Notes: generated by a model from the letters alone, not told the origin. Shown: positions 8,973 through 19,032, counted from the first letter of the stretch. The stretch is DNA of 64,000 nt from JADJLQ01 sp044227925 (GCA_044227925.1 JBGAVW010000004.1:80143-144142), one strand, 5' to 3'. Numbers and translations are program-made.

Positions 8973-11900
8973 ATGCAATTGAATTCTATTGAGATAAAGG
9001 GCTTTAAAAGCTTTGCTGATAATACCGTCATTCATTTTAACGAAAAAGTAACCGGAGTGGTAGGGCCCAATGGCTCCGGTAAATCAAATGTGGTAGATGC
9101 CATACGCTGGGTATTGGGAGAACAAAAGCCCACAGAACTTAGATTGGAACGCATGTCGGATGTGATTTTCAATGGCTCAAAAAAACGAAAACCGGGTGGT
9201 TTGGCTTCCGTAGCTCTTTCATTTGATAATACTAAAAACCTACTGGGGACTGAATATCAACAAGTGACCATTACCCGATTGTTATATCGCAGCGGAGAGA
9301 GTGAATATCAGATTAATGGTACCCCTTGCAGGCTACGCGATATCCATTCATTGTTTATGGATACCGGAATTGGATCTAATTCATATGCAATTATTGCCTT
9401 GGGTATGGTAGATGAAATCTTGCAGGATAAGGATCATAGCCGAAGGAAAATGTTTGAGCAAGCTGCAGGGGTGACCAAATATAAGCAGCGAAAGCACGAG
9501 ACTATGCTCAAGCTGAAAGCCACAGAAGAAGACCTGGCCAGAGTAGAGGATATTTTATTTGAGATCGAAGCTAACCTCAAAGCCCTTGAAAAACAAGCCA
9601 CCCGGGCAGAAAAATACCATGACCTGAAAGAACAATACAAAAAGCTATCGCTCGAGCTGACTTACCTTGAAACACAGGATATTTATAACAAAAATGCCTC
9701 AATTCAAAAAAATCTCAGTCAAGAGATGGATAGATTGAGAGAACTGGAAACAAATCATACAACCGCAGAGGCAGACCTGGAAATTAGTAAAAAAGCAATT
9801 TTAGATGAAGAGCATTCTCTGAGTGCATTCCAAAAAGAATTGAATGTCTTGATTCACCAGTTGCAGGAATTGGAAAATGGTAAGAGGATAAATGATCAGA
9901 AACTGGAATTCTTATCCAATAATAAAATAAAATTAGGGCAGCAAAAGCAGGAATGGGTAAACCGGCTCGCCAGTCTCGAAAAAGATATTGTATCCAAAAA
10001 TGAATTGTTGACACAGCTTACCTCTTCTGCAGAAAAGCTCGCTGCCGAACTTAGCCAGATGGAAGCCGAGCGGTATCAAATAGAAGATCAGCATGGCCAG
10101 GTAAAATCATCTTTCGAAGTCCTGCAAAAAGATCAACAGGAAATAGAAAAAGATCTTTTTGAAAAAGAGAAGCTGCTGGCAGTAAATCAAAATAAATCGG
10201 AGCATCTGCAACAAACGCTAAGCCGATTGTTGGATGAAAATCAATCCAGAGATAAACAAATTGAAATTATTTCTGCGGAACTGAACACTATACGTACCCT
10301 TATAGAACAATTGGGACACGAACTTACATTAAATGAACAAAATGAAAACCAGCGGCTTGAAGAGTTAAACGAAATATCTAAGAAAGCCGAGAGCATCCGA
10401 AACAACAAAGCAAACCTGGAAAGAAAATTAGACGCAAAACAGAATGAACATCAGCTGCTGAAGAGCATGGTGGAAAGCCTGGAAGGGTATCCTGATTCTA
10501 TCCGGTTCTTGCATAAAAACTGGAAAGAAGATCTTCCCATTCTTGCTGACCTCATTTATGCGCCCGAAGAATTCAGAGCCACGATTGAGCAATACCTTGA
10601 GCCTTACCTTAGCCATTATATAGTACACAGTTACGATGAGGCCGGGTATGCTATTCAGATGCTTACGGATGCTCAAAAGGGGAAAGCTAACTTTTTTATA
10701 TTGAATGCAATACCTCCGGTCAACGAACAACATCAGTCGCCTATCGAAGGTCTGATTCCGGCACTTGATGTATTGAGGTTTGATTCCGTATATACCAGCC
10801 TTTTCAAACGATTATTTACCAATGTTTATATCGACCCAAATGCGTTAGACTATGGTAAGTTTACCGATTACGATCAGCAGGACATCACTGTGTTATCTTC
10901 AAATGGTAGTATGGTCAAAAAACAGTTTGCCTTGTCCGGGGGTAGTGTAGGCTTGTTTGAAGGCAAAAAACTGGGAAGAAGAAAAAACCTTGAAATACTG
11001 GAAGAAGAGATTCTGGCTCTGGAAAATGATATGCAGCTCATTCTCGGGGAATTAAACGATGTTGAAAATGAAGTGAGACGGCTGGATCATTCCGAATTTA
11101 GCTTTGCTATCGGTAAGCACAAAACAGCACTGGAACAAAAGCGTAAAGATGAAATTCAACTTCATACCCGTTTTGAAAATTTAAATGAACTCAAAGCCTC
11201 TTCTCTTGCTTCTTCGACTGAAATAGAATCGGCCATGACTGATCTGGTGAGTCAAAGTGATGAGATTTCCAATCTTATTGCACAGCGAAGAATGGATCTG
11301 GATGCTTTACTTTCCCGCATAAGCAATATCGACAGCGATTACCAGGTAGTGGCACGCACACTCTCATTAGCCAATGAATCTTTCAATCAAAAACAAATTG
11401 AATCCATCCGGCATCAGAGCAGGATAGACAATTTGGTACAGGATATTGACTTTCAAGCCGGCCGACTGTCCGAAGCGGAATTGCAAATAGATAAATTAGT
11501 TGATATTCAAACGGAAGAAGATCAGCAAAAATTAAACATTGGAGCTGAGCTGGAAACGCTGACCCACCGCCTGGAGCAGATGTATTTGGAGAAAAAAGAA
11601 AAAGAATCAGGGCTAAACACATTTGAGCAGGAATATTTTCGTAAGAGAAATTCAATACACGAACAAGAGCAAAAATTACGTGAATTTCAGAGGCAATCCA
11701 GTAACCTTCAGACTCTTATTAATGGCTACAAAGATCAGTTGCGCGATCTTGATTATAGATTGGATACCCTCAAGGAAAGACTGCGAATTGAATTTAATAT
11801 CGAGGAGTTGCCCACTCACGAAATACCGGAGGAGGAATTAAATTCGGATACCCTTGATGTCGAATCGGAAGGGCTTTCCAATACTACTACGGTATCCAAA

Positions 11901-12584
11901 TTTGATGCATTAAAAGAAAAGGTACGCAGACTGAGAGACAGGATAGAAAATTACGGAGAAATAAATCCAATGGCTGTCGAGGCTTATCGGGAAATGAAGG
12001 AACGATACGATAATATCAATACCCAGAAAATGGATATTATCAATGCTAAGGAATCACTTTTAAACACTATAAAAGAAATTGACGAAAGTGCCACAACTAA
12101 ATTCCTGGAAGCATTTACAAAAGTTCGTGAACATTTTATAAGGGTATTCAGAAGTTTATTTACTGCTGAAGACAGTTGTGACCTGATACTATTAAATCCT
12201 GATCAACCCTTAGAATCAGATATCGATATAATAGCCAAACCAAAAGGTAAACTTCCCAAATCACTGAGCCAATTGTCCGGAGGGGAAAAAACACTGACCG
12301 CAACAGCATTATTGTTTTCATTGTACTTACTCAAACCGGCTCCGTTTTGTATTTTCGATGAGGTAGATGCTCCGCTGGATGATAGCAATATTGAAAAATT
12401 CAATAATATCATTCGGGATTTTGCCAGTGAATCCCAGTTTATTATAGTAACTCATAACAAACAAACCATGGCAGCAGTCGATGTGATCTACGGCGTCTTT
12501 ATGGAGGAACCCGGTGTAAGTAATGTGAGCCCGGTAGATTTTAGAGAATTTGAACACATGTCTATTTTAGAGTCAACCAATTAA
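8973..12584 (+). CDS. smc: Chromosome segregation ATPase SMC
   Basis: 1203 residues, slightly longer than typical bacterial SMC. Cytoplasmic condensin core that compacts and resolves chromosomes with ScpA/ScpB. Order of parts: N-terminal ATPase head with Walker A GPNGSGKSN (about residues 31-39), a long coiled coil to about 500, a hinge at about 510-660 (SLEGYPDSIRFLHKNW onward, ending near FALSGGSVGLFEGKKLG), a second coiled coil, and a C-terminal head with the signature LSGGEKTLTATALLF (about 1101) and Walker B FCIFDEVDAPLDD. An acidic insert near residues 955-985 (EEELNSDTLDVESEG) lies between the coil and the conserved RRLRDRIENYGEINPMA segment. scpA and scpB are not in the window. Confidence 0.97.
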   Translation: MQLNSIEIKGFKSFADNTVIHFNEKVTGVVGPNGSGKSNVVDAIRWVLGEQKPTELRLERMSDVIFNGSKKRKPGGLASVALSFDNTKNLLGTEYQQVTITRLLYRSGESEYQINGTPCRLRDIHSLFMDTGIGSNSYAIIALGMVDEILQDKDHSRRKMFEQAAGVTKYKQRKHETMLKLKATEEDLARVEDILFEIEANLKALEKQATRAEKYHDLKEQYKKLSLELTYLETQDIYNKNASIQKNLSQEMDRLRELETNHTTAEADLEISKKAILDEEHSLSAFQKELNVLIHQLQELENGKRINDQKLEFLSNNKIKLGQQKQEWVNRLASLEKDIVSKNELLTQLTSSAEKLAAELSQMEAERYQIEDQHGQVKSSFEVLQKDQQEIEKDLFEKEKLLAVNQNKSEHLQQTLSRLLDENQSRDKQIEIISAELNTIRTLIEQLGHELTLNEQNENQRLEELNEISKKAESIRNNKANLERKLDAKQNEHQLLKSMVESLEGYPDSIRFLHKNWKEDLPILADLIYAPEEFRATIEQYLEPYLSHYIVHSYDEAGYAIQMLTDAQKGKANFFILNAIPPVNEQHQSPIEGLIPALDVLRFDSVYTSLFKRLFTNVYIDPNALDYGKFTDYDQQDITVLSSNGSMVKKQFALSGGSVGLFEGKKLGRRKNLEILEEEILALENDMQLILGELNDVENEVRRLDHSEFSFAIGKHKTALEQKRKDEIQLHTRFENLNELKASSLASSTEIESAMTDLVSQSDEISNLIAQRRMDLDALLSRISNIDSDYQVVARTLSLANESFNQKQIESIRHQSRIDNLVQDIDFQAGRLSEAELQIDKLVDIQTEEDQQKLNIGAELETLTHRLEQMYLEKKEKESGLNTFEQEYFRKRNSIHEQEQKLREFQRQSSNLQTLINGYKDQLRDLDYRLDTLKERLRIEFNIEELPTHEIPEEELNSDTLDVESEGLSNTTTVSKFDALKEKVRRLRDRIENYGEINPMAVEAYREMKERYDNINTQKMDIINAKESLLNTIKEIDESATTKFLEAFTKVREHFIRVFRSLFTAEDSCDLILLNPDQPLESDIDIIAKPKGKLPKSLSQLSGGEKTLTATALLFSLYLLKPAPFCIFDEVDAPLDDSNIEKFNNIIRDFASESQFIIVTHNKQTMAAVDVIYGVFMEEPGVSNVSPVDFREFEHMSILESTN

Positions 12585-12633
12585 TTTAATTTAGTATCCT
12601 ATTCCATTTGTAATTTTGTAATAAAAAGTAGCT

Positions 12634-13116
12634 ATGATAGAAGTATTTGAAAAAACCAGTGAAGCAAGTCAACAAGCACTCAGAGAGGCATTGCCTTTGA
12701 TTGCCATCCTGATAGGTAAAGCAGATAATAATCTGGATGTAAAAGAATTGGAACTTGCAAAAAAAATTGCCCATATACGTACTTTTAATTCTCCTGATTA
12801 CCTGATTCCTTTTTACGAACAAGTTGAGAAGGAATTTGATGATAATATAGAGATGTTTCTTAAAGAGTTACCCGAAGATGCCAAAACAAGAGGATTGATC
12901 ATTGCCGAGCGGTTGGCTAAGTTAAATCCGATTTTAGCTGAATTAGACCCCAAACCCGGGGCCATTCTTTATCATGGATTTGTGCGTTTCGCCAAAGAAA
13001 TTGCTAAGGCTTCCGGTGGCTTTTTAGGTTTTATGGCAGTAAATTCGGAAGAATCAAAATGGGTAAATCTTCCAATGCTTACTCCAATAGAAACTCCAGA
13101 GGAGGAGGAGGAATAA
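12634..13116 (+). CDS. Uncharacterised acidic helical protein
   Basis: 160 residues, no signal peptide or membrane segment. Predicted to be nearly all helix; contains ALPLIAILIGKADNNLDVKE, an acidic helix-loop pattern that loosely recalls TerB-like (tellurite-resistance) proteins, and ends in TPEEEEE. It follows smc on the same strand after 49 bases and is ended by a hairpin, so it may be read with smc. I do not recognise the family with confidence. No function is assigned. Confidence 0.6.
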   Translation: MIEVFEKTSEASQQALREALPLIAILIGKADNNLDVKELELAKKIAHIRTFNSPDYLIPFYEQVEKEFDDNIEMFLKELPEDAKTRGLIIAERLAKLNPILAELDPKPGAILYHGFVRFAKEIAKASGGFLGFMAVNSEESKWVNLPMLTPIETPEEEEE

Positions 13117-13139
13117 GCGGTACACTGTAAACCGCTTTT
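13115..13139 (+). terminator. Probable intrinsic terminator
   Basis: AAGCGGT (13115-13121) and ACCGCTT (13131-13137) form a 7-bp stem with a 9-base loop overlapping the stop codon of the preceding gene, followed by a short T run. The T tract is weak, so termination efficiency is uncertain. Confidence 0.5.
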
Positions 13140-13180
13140 AAAACAGGCTGAATGTGTTATTGATTTTTCTTCGAAAATTT

Positions 13181-14524
13181 TTAGCTTAATATTCTTTCTA
13201 AATAGCTGTTTCTAAACTTTCCATTCGGATCAAATTCCTTTGTTAGCGTTACAAAATCCTGGAAACGTGGATACATGGATTGTAAATAAGACTTATCATA
13301 TTTGAATAATTTACCCCAATGTGGTCTTGCTCCAAAGGGTTTTAGAAGTGTTTCTACCAAAGGTATTAGATTATAGACATTGTCCTGTTGTTTCCAGGTG
13401 AAATGGATGATAAACGATGCTCGTTGATATGCCGTGCTCATCCATAGTTCATCTGCGACTGCAGTCCGCACTTCTGATATAAATAAATCATTTTTCAATT
13501 CAGAGCCATACGCATTAATGGCCTTAAAAGCTGCTATTCCATTTTCGAGAGGCATAAAATACTCCGACTGCAATTCTTTTCCAGAACTGGGAGTGAAATT
13601 CATTTTAAAATGTGGGAGACGCTCATGCCATGGTCCTGGTACACCCATCTGATCCGTACAATTTATTGCATCCAATTCTACTATCGGATGCATATTTCTG
13701 GTGGCGGGTTTTGCTCCAAATAAATCAAGGCGCGGAATAAATTCAATTTCTTCAGCTACTTTTGATTTTACCCATACTTCACTTACATTATTATTCATCC
13801 AATCGGTAAACAGGCTGACACTGTATCCTGCTCCCAGGATGGATTCAAAATTTTTTTCCAATTCATCTACCGCTAAATTTTCAAATACATCTTGCCTGAT
13901 ATTAAAATGGGGTTCAATAGAGAGTGTCATTTTGCTCACAGCACCCAATGCACCGAGATTGACCACTACAGCATTGAATATATCTCCATCTTTTTCCCTG
14001 GACAAGGATTTGACAGATCCATCAGCCAATATTAACTCCAATCCCACCACCTGGGTCGCCAGATTGCCATTATTGATTCCGGATCCATGAGTGGCTGTAG
14101 CACATGCCCCGGCGACGGATATATGGGGTAGTGATGCCAAATTATTGAGCGCATATCCTTCTTTATATAGATATTCTGCCAATGTACCATATTTGATGCC
14201 GGCCTCTACAGTGACTGTATTTTTTATTTTGTCTATGGATAATACTCTATTGAGATTTTTTGTGGAAATTAAGAGAAACGATGAATCGGCTATATCACTG
14301 AAACAGTGTTGAGTGCCCAATATTTTTACTTTTTTTTGTTTTTTTATAATTGAAGTTAATTCATCCAAATTTTCAGGAAAATGGATGTTTTTAGTATGAT
14401 AGGTTAAATTACCTGCCCAATTGGATATGGGCTCTTTATTTTCCTCTTTGCACCCCGGTACAGCGGGGAAAATCACTCCGGCAGTGAGGGCGGCTGTGGT
14501 TTTTACAAAATTCCTTTTATTCAT
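13181..14524 (-). CDS. FAD-linked alditol/xylitol-oxidase-like oxidoreductase with export leader
   Basis: About 447 residues from the ATG at 14524; an upstream in-frame TTG at 14539 would add five residues but is less likely. The leader MNKRNFVKTTAALTAGVIFP resembles a Tat-type signal (KR instead of RR) and ends near PGCKE, so it may also be a lipoprotein. The FAD-binding half contains ILGTQHCFSDIADSS, where the His in the GxxHxF pattern matches the residue that carries covalent FAD in alditol oxidases, and ATHGSGINNGNLA. The C-terminal RPHWGKLF is the D-arabinono-1,4-lactone/alditol oxidase signature. Such enzymes oxidise polyols or sugar lactones with oxygen, giving peroxide. It follows the trehalose-synthase-like gene after 15 bases, likely one operon. 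Confidence 0.82.
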   Translation of the reverse strand: MNKRNFVKTTAALTAGVIFPAVPGCKEENKEPISNWAGNLTYHTKNIHFPENLDELTSIIKKQKKVKILGTQHCFSDIADSSFLLISTKNLNRVLSIDKIKNTVTVEAGIKYGTLAEYLYKEGYALNNLASLPHISVAGACATATHGSGINNGNLATQVVGLELILADGSVKSLSREKDGDIFNAVVVNLGALGAVSKMTLSIEPHFNIRQDVFENLAVDELEKNFESILGAGYSVSLFTDWMNNNVSEVWVKSKVAEEIEFIPRLDLFGAKPATRNMHPIVELDAINCTDQMGVPGPWHERLPHFKMNFTPSSGKELQSEYFMPLENGIAAFKAINAYGSELKNDLFISEVRTAVADELWMSTAYQRASFIIHFTWKQQDNVYNLIPLVETLLKPFGARPHWGKLFKYDKSYLQSMYPRFQDFVTLTKEFDPNGKFRNSYLERILS

Positions 14525-14539
14525 ATTTTCATGTTTCAA

Positions 14540-16222
14540 TTAATGCTGGCTCATCACCATTTTTTTTTCTACTAATTCCAACCTGTCCGATTCTGTTTCT
14601 TTCAACCAAAGGTAGTCATAAGGCTGCACTTGAAGATACAGGTAACCTTCTGAAGCCACGGTACTCCTGTGAGACAATAAATCGATCATATCATTGCCAA
14701 ATCCAGGTTTGCCCAGATCTATTTTAGTCTTTTGAGGTAACCCGCTTAAATTGATCACTACTAAAACCCGTTCCATGTAGTACTCACGCCAATAGGATAG
14801 TATAGAAGGGTGATCTGCATTGGCAAATAAAAAGGTACCTCTTCCCATTACTTTTAATTCTTTTCTAAGCCGTATTATATTTCTCATCCAATGCAATAAT
14901 GAATGCGGATCATTTTCTGAGCTTGTCACATTGAGATTAGAATAGTGGAATTCAGGGGTTTCTACACATGGTAAATATAATTTTTCTCTCGGTGCATTTG
15001 AAAAGCCTCCATTTTCACTATCATCCCATTGCATAGGTGTTCGCACTCCATCGCGATCGTTTAGCCAGATGTTGTCGCCCATGCCAATTTCATCCCCATA
15101 ATAAACAATAGGCGTACCCGGAAGTGAAAATAATATAGCATTCATAAGCTTGATTTTCTGGATATCATTATCCATCAGTGTAGCAAGTCTTTTTCTGATA
15201 CCCAGATTTATCCTGGCTCGTTGGTCAGCCGCATAGTGATCCCACATATATTGGCGATCTTCGGGCGTAACCATTTCGAGTGTTAATTCATCGTGGCATC
15301 TGAGGAATACTGCCCATTGGCATTCATCCGGAATTTTAGGAGTACGATTCATTATGTATTCGATGGGTGTGCGGTCAGCTTTTTTTAATGCTAAGTAGAG
15401 TCGCGGCATCACAGGAAAATGATAATTCATATGACATTCATCTCCATCTCCAAAATACTGCACAGTATCTTCAGGCCACATGTTCGATTCGGATAAGAAT
15501 AACAATCCTTTATGTTTTTGGTCTAAATGTGATCTGAGTTTTTTCAGGAATGCATGAGTCTCCGGAAGATTTTCACAGGAGGTTCCTTCCCGTTCAAATA
15601 AATATGGTATTGCATCAAGTCTGAATCCGTCAACTCCAAGGGCGGCCCAGAAATCCATGAGTTTGAAAATTTCTTCCTGTACATCCGGATTATCAAAATT
15701 GAGATCTGGTTGATGATAAAAAAAACGGTGCCAATAATAAAGTCCTGTTTCTTCATCTTTGGACCAGTTTGATGGTTCTGAATCTGTAAAAATGATCCTG
15801 ACTCCCTTGTATTTAGATGGATTATCAGACCATACATAATAGTTTCGGTAAGAAGAATCGGGGGGGGAAGCTTTGGCCCTTTTAAACCATTCATGTTGGT
15901 CACTGGTATGGTTGATTACCAATTCGGTAATGATGCGCAAATCCCGTACATGAGCCTCCGAAATCAATGTTTTTAATTCTTCTGCACTGCCGTATGTGGG
16001 ATTTACATGGTAGTAGTCTGCAATATCATAACCATCATCTTTTAAGGGGCTTGGGTAAAACGGCATTATCCATATTGTGTTAACACCCAGGTCTTTTATA
16101 TAATCGAGTTTACCGATAAGGCCAGCAAAATCACCTATCCCATCCGCATTGCTGTCTTTAAATGTTTTTACATGTACTTGATATATAACAGCATCTTTAA
16201 ACCAGCCATCGGGTCTATCCAT
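14540..16222 (-). CDS. treS: GH13 trehalose synthase-like enzyme
   Basis: 560 residues, cytoplasmic by lack of a signal. The start WFKDAVIYQVHVKTFKDSN, DYIKDLGVNTIWIMPFYPSP and DDGYDIADYYHVNPTYG are the pattern of maltose alpha-D-glucosyltransferases (TreS), which interconvert maltose and trehalose. The GH13 catalytic residues are visible in order: Asp in DGFRLDAIPY (about 202), Glu in FLSESNMWP (about 245) and Asp in RCHDELTLE (about 310). The C-terminal beta domain ends in DYLWLKE plus a short charged tail. No maltokinase domain is fused, unlike many TreS proteins. A related GH13 hydrolase is the alternative. The exported oxidoreductase gene follows. Confidence 0.82.
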   Translation of the reverse strand: MDRPDGWFKDAVIYQVHVKTFKDSNADGIGDFAGLIGKLDYIKDLGVNTIWIMPFYPSPLKDDGYDIADYYHVNPTYGSAEELKTLISEAHVRDLRIITELVINHTSDQHEWFKRAKASPPDSSYRNYYVWSDNPSKYKGVRIIFTDSEPSNWSKDEETGLYYWHRFFYHQPDLNFDNPDVQEEIFKLMDFWAALGVDGFRLDAIPYLFEREGTSCENLPETHAFLKKLRSHLDQKHKGLLFLSESNMWPEDTVQYFGDGDECHMNYHFPVMPRLYLALKKADRTPIEYIMNRTPKIPDECQWAVFLRCHDELTLEMVTPEDRQYMWDHYAADQRARINLGIRKRLATLMDNDIQKIKLMNAILFSLPGTPIVYYGDEIGMGDNIWLNDRDGVRTPMQWDDSENGGFSNAPREKLYLPCVETPEFHYSNLNVTSSENDPHSLLHWMRNIIRLRKELKVMGRGTFLFANADHPSILSYWREYYMERVLVVINLSGLPQKTKIDLGKPGFGNDMIDLLSHRSTVASEGYLYLQVQPYDYLWLKETESDRLELVEKKMVMSQH

Positions 16223-16398
16223 ATTTATACTATTTAAGGTTTGTAAGTGGAATCAAAATAAGAAGAATTGAGGATAAATTATATCTGGATTCATTTTACC
16301 TGATTTTGATTAGGTTTTTTCTCCTTCCAAATGAGATTTTAAGGAATTCCCAACCTTTTGACTTTGGAATTCGTCTACTATTTCAAAATCCATTAGTC

Positions 16399-17694
16399 AT
16401 GAAAAAACTCTTCATTCTCAGTATTGTTTGTATTTCATTTACATTTTCATCCTGTTTTAGGGATGAATGTACCAGTCATCGCACTTTTGTAAGACTAGAT
16501 CCGATATATAAAACGGTAGAAGCCTTACGGGCAGAGGTTAAAGTGACCATCGGGAGGGAGCTTAAAAATCCAGCTAAGATTTATGTTTATAATGATTATT
16601 TGCTTATAAATGAAGTAAATGAGGGAATTCACATTTACGATAATTCGAATCCCGCCAATCCTAAAAACATCACATTTATTAATATACCGGGTAACAGGGA
16701 TATGGCTATAAAAGAAAACGTACTGTACGCAGATAATGCTATTGATCTGCTTGCCATAGATATTTCTGACTTGTCTGCACCAAAAGTATTAAAAAGATTG
16801 GATGCAGTATTCGGCAGGTCTTTTGGCTGGAACTCGCAATTTGCAAATAATCCTATATTGGTGGGCTATAATCAGACTACCGAAACCCAGGTACTGGATT
16901 GTACAGATCCCAATTTTAATCTTGGTTTTTTTAATAGAGGAGGGGGTATATGGTTTGATGCTAACTCACTCAATGCTGGCCAGGCTCAGTCAGCACCTTC
17001 TAAAGCCGGCGGAGCAACTGCAGCAACGGGAGTAGGTGGCTCTATGAGCAGATTTGGGATCGTGGATAAATATTTATACGGAATAGACCAAAGTGATCTG
17101 CATGTAATATATATAGATGATCCAAAAAATCCACGACAGGGAAAGTCCATTTCGGTATCCTGGAATATTGAGACTTTGTTTCCTTATAAAGATAAATTAT
17201 TTATAGGAGCCCAGACTGGAATGTTTATCATGGAGAATAAAAACCCTGAGTCTCCTTATTTGTTAAGTAGTTTTACCCATGCCCGTGCCTGTGATCCGGT
17301 ATTTGTCGATGGAGATATTGCCTATATTACATTAAGGCAAGGAACAGGATGTCAGAATACCACGAATGAACTGGATGTGGTGGATATCAAAAATATTACC
17401 TCTCCTCGATTGATAAAACGTTACCCTATGTCTAATCCAGCCGGATTATCTATACTGGATAATATACTATACCTATGTGAAAGCAGTTATGGCCTTAAAA
17501 TATTTGATACTAAAGACATTAATACAATTGATAAAAACTTATTAAGCCATCTGACCTCTTTCCATGCTTATGATGTAATTGTGCTGGACAAATCCCAAAT
17601 AATAGTGACCGGCGATGATGGTATAAGGCAACTGGATGCAACTGATCCAAAAAATATTAAATCCATCAGCGTAATTCCTGTAGTTAAAAGCTAA
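16399..17694 (+). CDS. LVIVD-repeat lipoprotein
   Basis: 431 residues from the ATG at 16399; an earlier in-frame ATG at 16306 would put 31 extra residues before an obvious lipoprotein leader (MKKLFILSIVCISFTFSSC), so the later start is chosen. The mature part has repeated blade-like segments ending in aspartate-containing phrases such as LLAIDISDLSAPKVLKR, LDVVDIKNITSPRLIKR and LKIFDTKDINTIDKN, the LVIVD repeat that builds a beta-propeller. It should sit on the outer membrane or in the periplasm. Only 5 bases separate it from the following barrel gene, and the ECF sigma factor lies further down the same run, so it may be the sensor or cargo of that system. Confidence 0.8.
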   Translation: MKKLFILSIVCISFTFSSCFRDECTSHRTFVRLDPIYKTVEALRAEVKVTIGRELKNPAKIYVYNDYLLINEVNEGIHIYDNSNPANPKNITFINIPGNRDMAIKENVLYADNAIDLLAIDISDLSAPKVLKRLDAVFGRSFGWNSQFANNPILVGYNQTTETQVLDCTDPNFNLGFFNRGGGIWFDANSLNAGQAQSAPSKAGGATAATGVGGSMSRFGIVDKYLYGIDQSDLHVIYIDDPKNPRQGKSISVSWNIETLFPYKDKLFIGAQTGMFIMENKNPESPYLLSSFTHARACDPVFVDGDIAYITLRQGTGCQNTTNELDVVDIKNITSPRLIKRYPMSNPAGLSILDNILYLCESSYGLKIFDTKDINTIDKNLLSHLTSFHAYDVIVLDKSQIIVTGDDGIRQLDATDPKNIKSISVIPVVKS

Positions 17695-17699
17695 TCAAT

Positions 17700-18458
17700 A
17701 TGAAAAGATACCTGATTCTTATATTGCCTGTATTCCTGATCTTCGGCTCTTTGTATTCACAGCAATCTGAGCAATATACAAAGTATAAATTCATTAAAAA
17801 AAACAACAGCGTAATCATAGGCGAGATAATCGAAAAACTGGATGGAAAGCCATATAAAATACTACTCGATAATGGTGTGATTATTGAAATACGCGAGCAG
17901 GAAATTTACAGAATGAAACCTTTGTCGACAAGTACTGTAGCTGCACTATCTGTTCCATTTGAACAGCCCAATTATAAATGGGGATTCAGTGCAGAAGCTT
18001 CTGGTTTGTCCAATACCAGGTTTAATATTGGTTCCCCCGGGATTTCCACAGGACTTACAGTAGCCGCCCATCGATATATAAATTATCATTTGGCGTTGGG
18101 TTTTGGTACGGGTGTTTTTAATTACGATCTGGATTCCCGCAGGCAATTGATTCCGGTTCATGGCGATATAAAATGGAGATTTGTCAAAAATTTTTCTACT
18201 CCGTTTATTCAATTAAAGGCGGGATATGCCCTGGCGTCTAACAATTTTATTAATGGACTGATAGATAAAAAAGGAGGTTCATTTTATAATCCATTCCTTG
18301 GATACGAATTTGGAGTGAAAAATAAAATATCATGGAGCTTAGGCCTGGGCGTAGTATTCCAAAAAGCGTATTATGAATACCAGGAAGGTACTACCTTTGC
18401 AGATGAGGATATCGTTTTTCGACGGACTGAATTCAAAATAGGTATAGCTTTTCATTAG
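17700..18458 (+). CDS. Outer-membrane beta-barrel protein, uncharacterised
   Basis: 252 residues with a cleavable leader (MKRYLILILPVFLIFGSLYSQQ). A short N-terminal beta segment (SVIIGEIIEKLDGKPYKILLDNGVIIEI) is followed by about eight amphipathic strands (GFSAEASGLSN, ALGFGTGVFNYDL, FIQLKAGYALAS, SWSLGLGVVFQKAYYEY) and a final strand EFKIGIAFH, consistent with a small barrel. It is placed between the LVIVD lipoprotein and the ECF sigma factor with 5- and 10-base gaps, so all four genes probably form one transcript. Role unknown. Confidence 0.7.
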   Translation: MKRYLILILPVFLIFGSLYSQQSEQYTKYKFIKKNNSVIIGEIIEKLDGKPYKILLDNGVIIEIREQEIYRMKPLSTSTVAALSVPFEQPNYKWGFSAEASGLSNTRFNIGSPGISTGLTVAAHRYINYHLALGFGTGVFNYDLDSRRQLIPVHGDIKWRFVKNFSTPFIQLKAGYALASNNFINGLIDKKGGSFYNPFLGYEFGVKNKISWSLGLGVVFQKAYYEYQEGTTFADEDIVFRRTEFKIGIAFH

Positions 18459-18468
18459 TTTATTTTAC

Positions 18469-19032
18469 ATGGGTATATTTTCTCCTAAGGTACTTGATGA
18501 TAAAAGCCTGGTTGAAGGTTGTGTAGCCAATAACAGGGTACACCAGGAGAAGCTTTATCGTAAATATTTTGCCACTCTTTTTAGAATGGGATTGAGATAT
18601 ACTTCAGACAAAGAATTAATTCAGGAAATAACACACGATGCATTTATTAAAGTATTTAAAAATATTGCCAAATATCAATTTACAGGATCATTTGAAGGGT
18701 GGATAAAAAAAATAATGTTTCATTGCATTGTTGATCACTTCAGAGCTAAAAAATCACCCCGGTTTATCGAACTGGATGATGTACGGACCATTTTGGAAGA
18801 GTCCAGTGCACCCCAATGGGATACAGAAGAATTATTTGACCATATAAATAATTTGCCGGATACACATAAATCTGTCTTTTATATGTATGCCATAGAGGGA
18901 TACGCACACCAGGAGATTGGACAAAAACTAAATATGTCGGAGGGTACTTCAAAATGGTATTTAAACCAGGCCCGAAATATTTTAAAAGAAAAAATTAGTC
19001 AAAAAAAAATATCTGAATCCTATGCAAAGTAA
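18469..19032 (+). CDS. ECF-type RNA polymerase sigma factor
   Basis: 187 residues. Region 2 covers roughly residues 24-90 (LYRKYFATLFRMGLRYTSD, then HDAFIKVFKNIAKYQ and GWIKKIMFHCIVDHFRAKK) and region 4 is at about 128-175 (NLPDTHKSVFYMYAIEGYAHQEIGQ, then LNMSEGTSKWYLNQARN), with no region 1 or 3. It directs RNA polymerase to a specialised regulon. The stop codon overlaps the start of the next gene by 11 bases, so the two proteins are translationally coupled, the usual arrangement of a sigma factor with its membrane regulator. Confidence 0.92.
   Translation: MGIFSPKVLDDKSLVEGCVANNRVHQEKLYRKYFATLFRMGLRYTSDKELIQEITHDAFIKVFKNIAKYQFTGSFEGWIKKIMFHCIVDHFRAKKSPRFIELDDVRTILEESSAPQWDTEELFDHINNLPDTHKSVFYMYAIEGYAHQEIGQKLNMSEGTSKWYLNQARNILKEKISQKKISESYAK

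Noticed and set aside
12586..12822. 78-codon minus-strand frame opposite the gene after smc
   Set aside because: Antisense to a better-supported plus-strand gene, with no protein features of its own.
16306..16398. Extended N-terminus of the LVIVD lipoprotein
   Set aside because: A standard lipoprotein leader starts at 16399; the extra 31 residues have no signal-peptide or conserved character.
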